Source: Hofstenia miamia (lineage: Eukaryota; Xenacoelomorpha; Acoela; Hofsteniidae). Taken from it: DNA of 43,133 nt. Shown here one piece after another: positions 43,129 to 43,133 of the stretch. Under the pieces are notes generated by a model. The model saw only the letters and a program-made list of their open reading frames with translations. It ran no database searches and was not told the origin of the DNA. The stretch spans positions 1,587,163-1,630,295 of the forward strand of contig CABFPE010000096.1 of assembly GCA_900660155.1 (NCBI GenBank), given 5' to 3'. Both the position numbers and the translations under genes were made by a program. Numbering within the stretch: position 1 is the stretch's first letter; each line of letters starts with the position of its first letter.

Positions 43129-43133
43129 AGGGG

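Noticed and set aside
1..43133. CRISPR arrays, bacterial operons, tRNA or rRNA genes
   Set aside because: No regularly spaced short repeats with unique spacers, no tRNA fold with A and B boxes, and no rRNA core sequences were seen. Gene structure is eukaryotic.

Overview
The window looks like AT-rich nuclear DNA from an animal, probably an invertebrate. The reasons are one gene with GT-AG introns, decayed LINEs, Ty3/gypsy elements and Tc1/mariner elements, many (TA)n microsatellites, and no operons, ribosome binding sites or dense gene packing. I cannot name the species. Five joins made with a single N, plus one run of 71 Ns, mark it as a draft scaffold.

Layout. 318-3091 (+): a frameshifted CR1-like LINE with a PHD-finger ORF1, an endonuclease and a reverse transcriptase. 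5934-6632 (-): a 5'-truncated LINE that abuts a decayed gypsy element at 6631-8119 (+). 8772-9246: a mariner-like element with perfect 30-bp terminal inverted repeats. 9422-10304 (-): a Tc1-like transposase remnant. 10443-11303: assembly-duplicated copies of the previous two elements. 11394-13578: a remnant bracketed by four copies of an 18-bp motif, with a possible tyrosine-recombinase-like protein; this is the most novel candidate here. 14455-15035 (+): a third, highly decayed LINE reverse transcriptase. About 15.0-25.5 kb: AT-rich DNA with microsatellites, a 175-bp tandem repeat and short-word repeat islands, with no recognisable gene.

25522-33944 (-): the only host gene I recognise, a DHRS1-like short-chain dehydrogenase in four exons with consistent intron phases and GT-AG splice sites. 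Exon 3 has an in-frame TAA, and the C-terminus is shorter than in vertebrate DHRS1. It is therefore a recent pseudogene, a null allele or a base error. Intron 3 holds a zinc-finger relic.

35878-37354 (+): a second gypsy remnant. It and its downstream flank are repeated exactly at 38162-39662 after a single N, which is almost certainly an unmerged contig overlap. 39249-40990 (-): an L1/Tx1-like LINE. 42025-42997 (-): a GC-richer, once-open reading frame of unknown family, possibly gag or ORF1 of a retroelement.

There is no cooperating gene cluster. The window is one host gene in a graveyard of transposons. Several apparent duplications are assembly artefacts and should not be read as biology.
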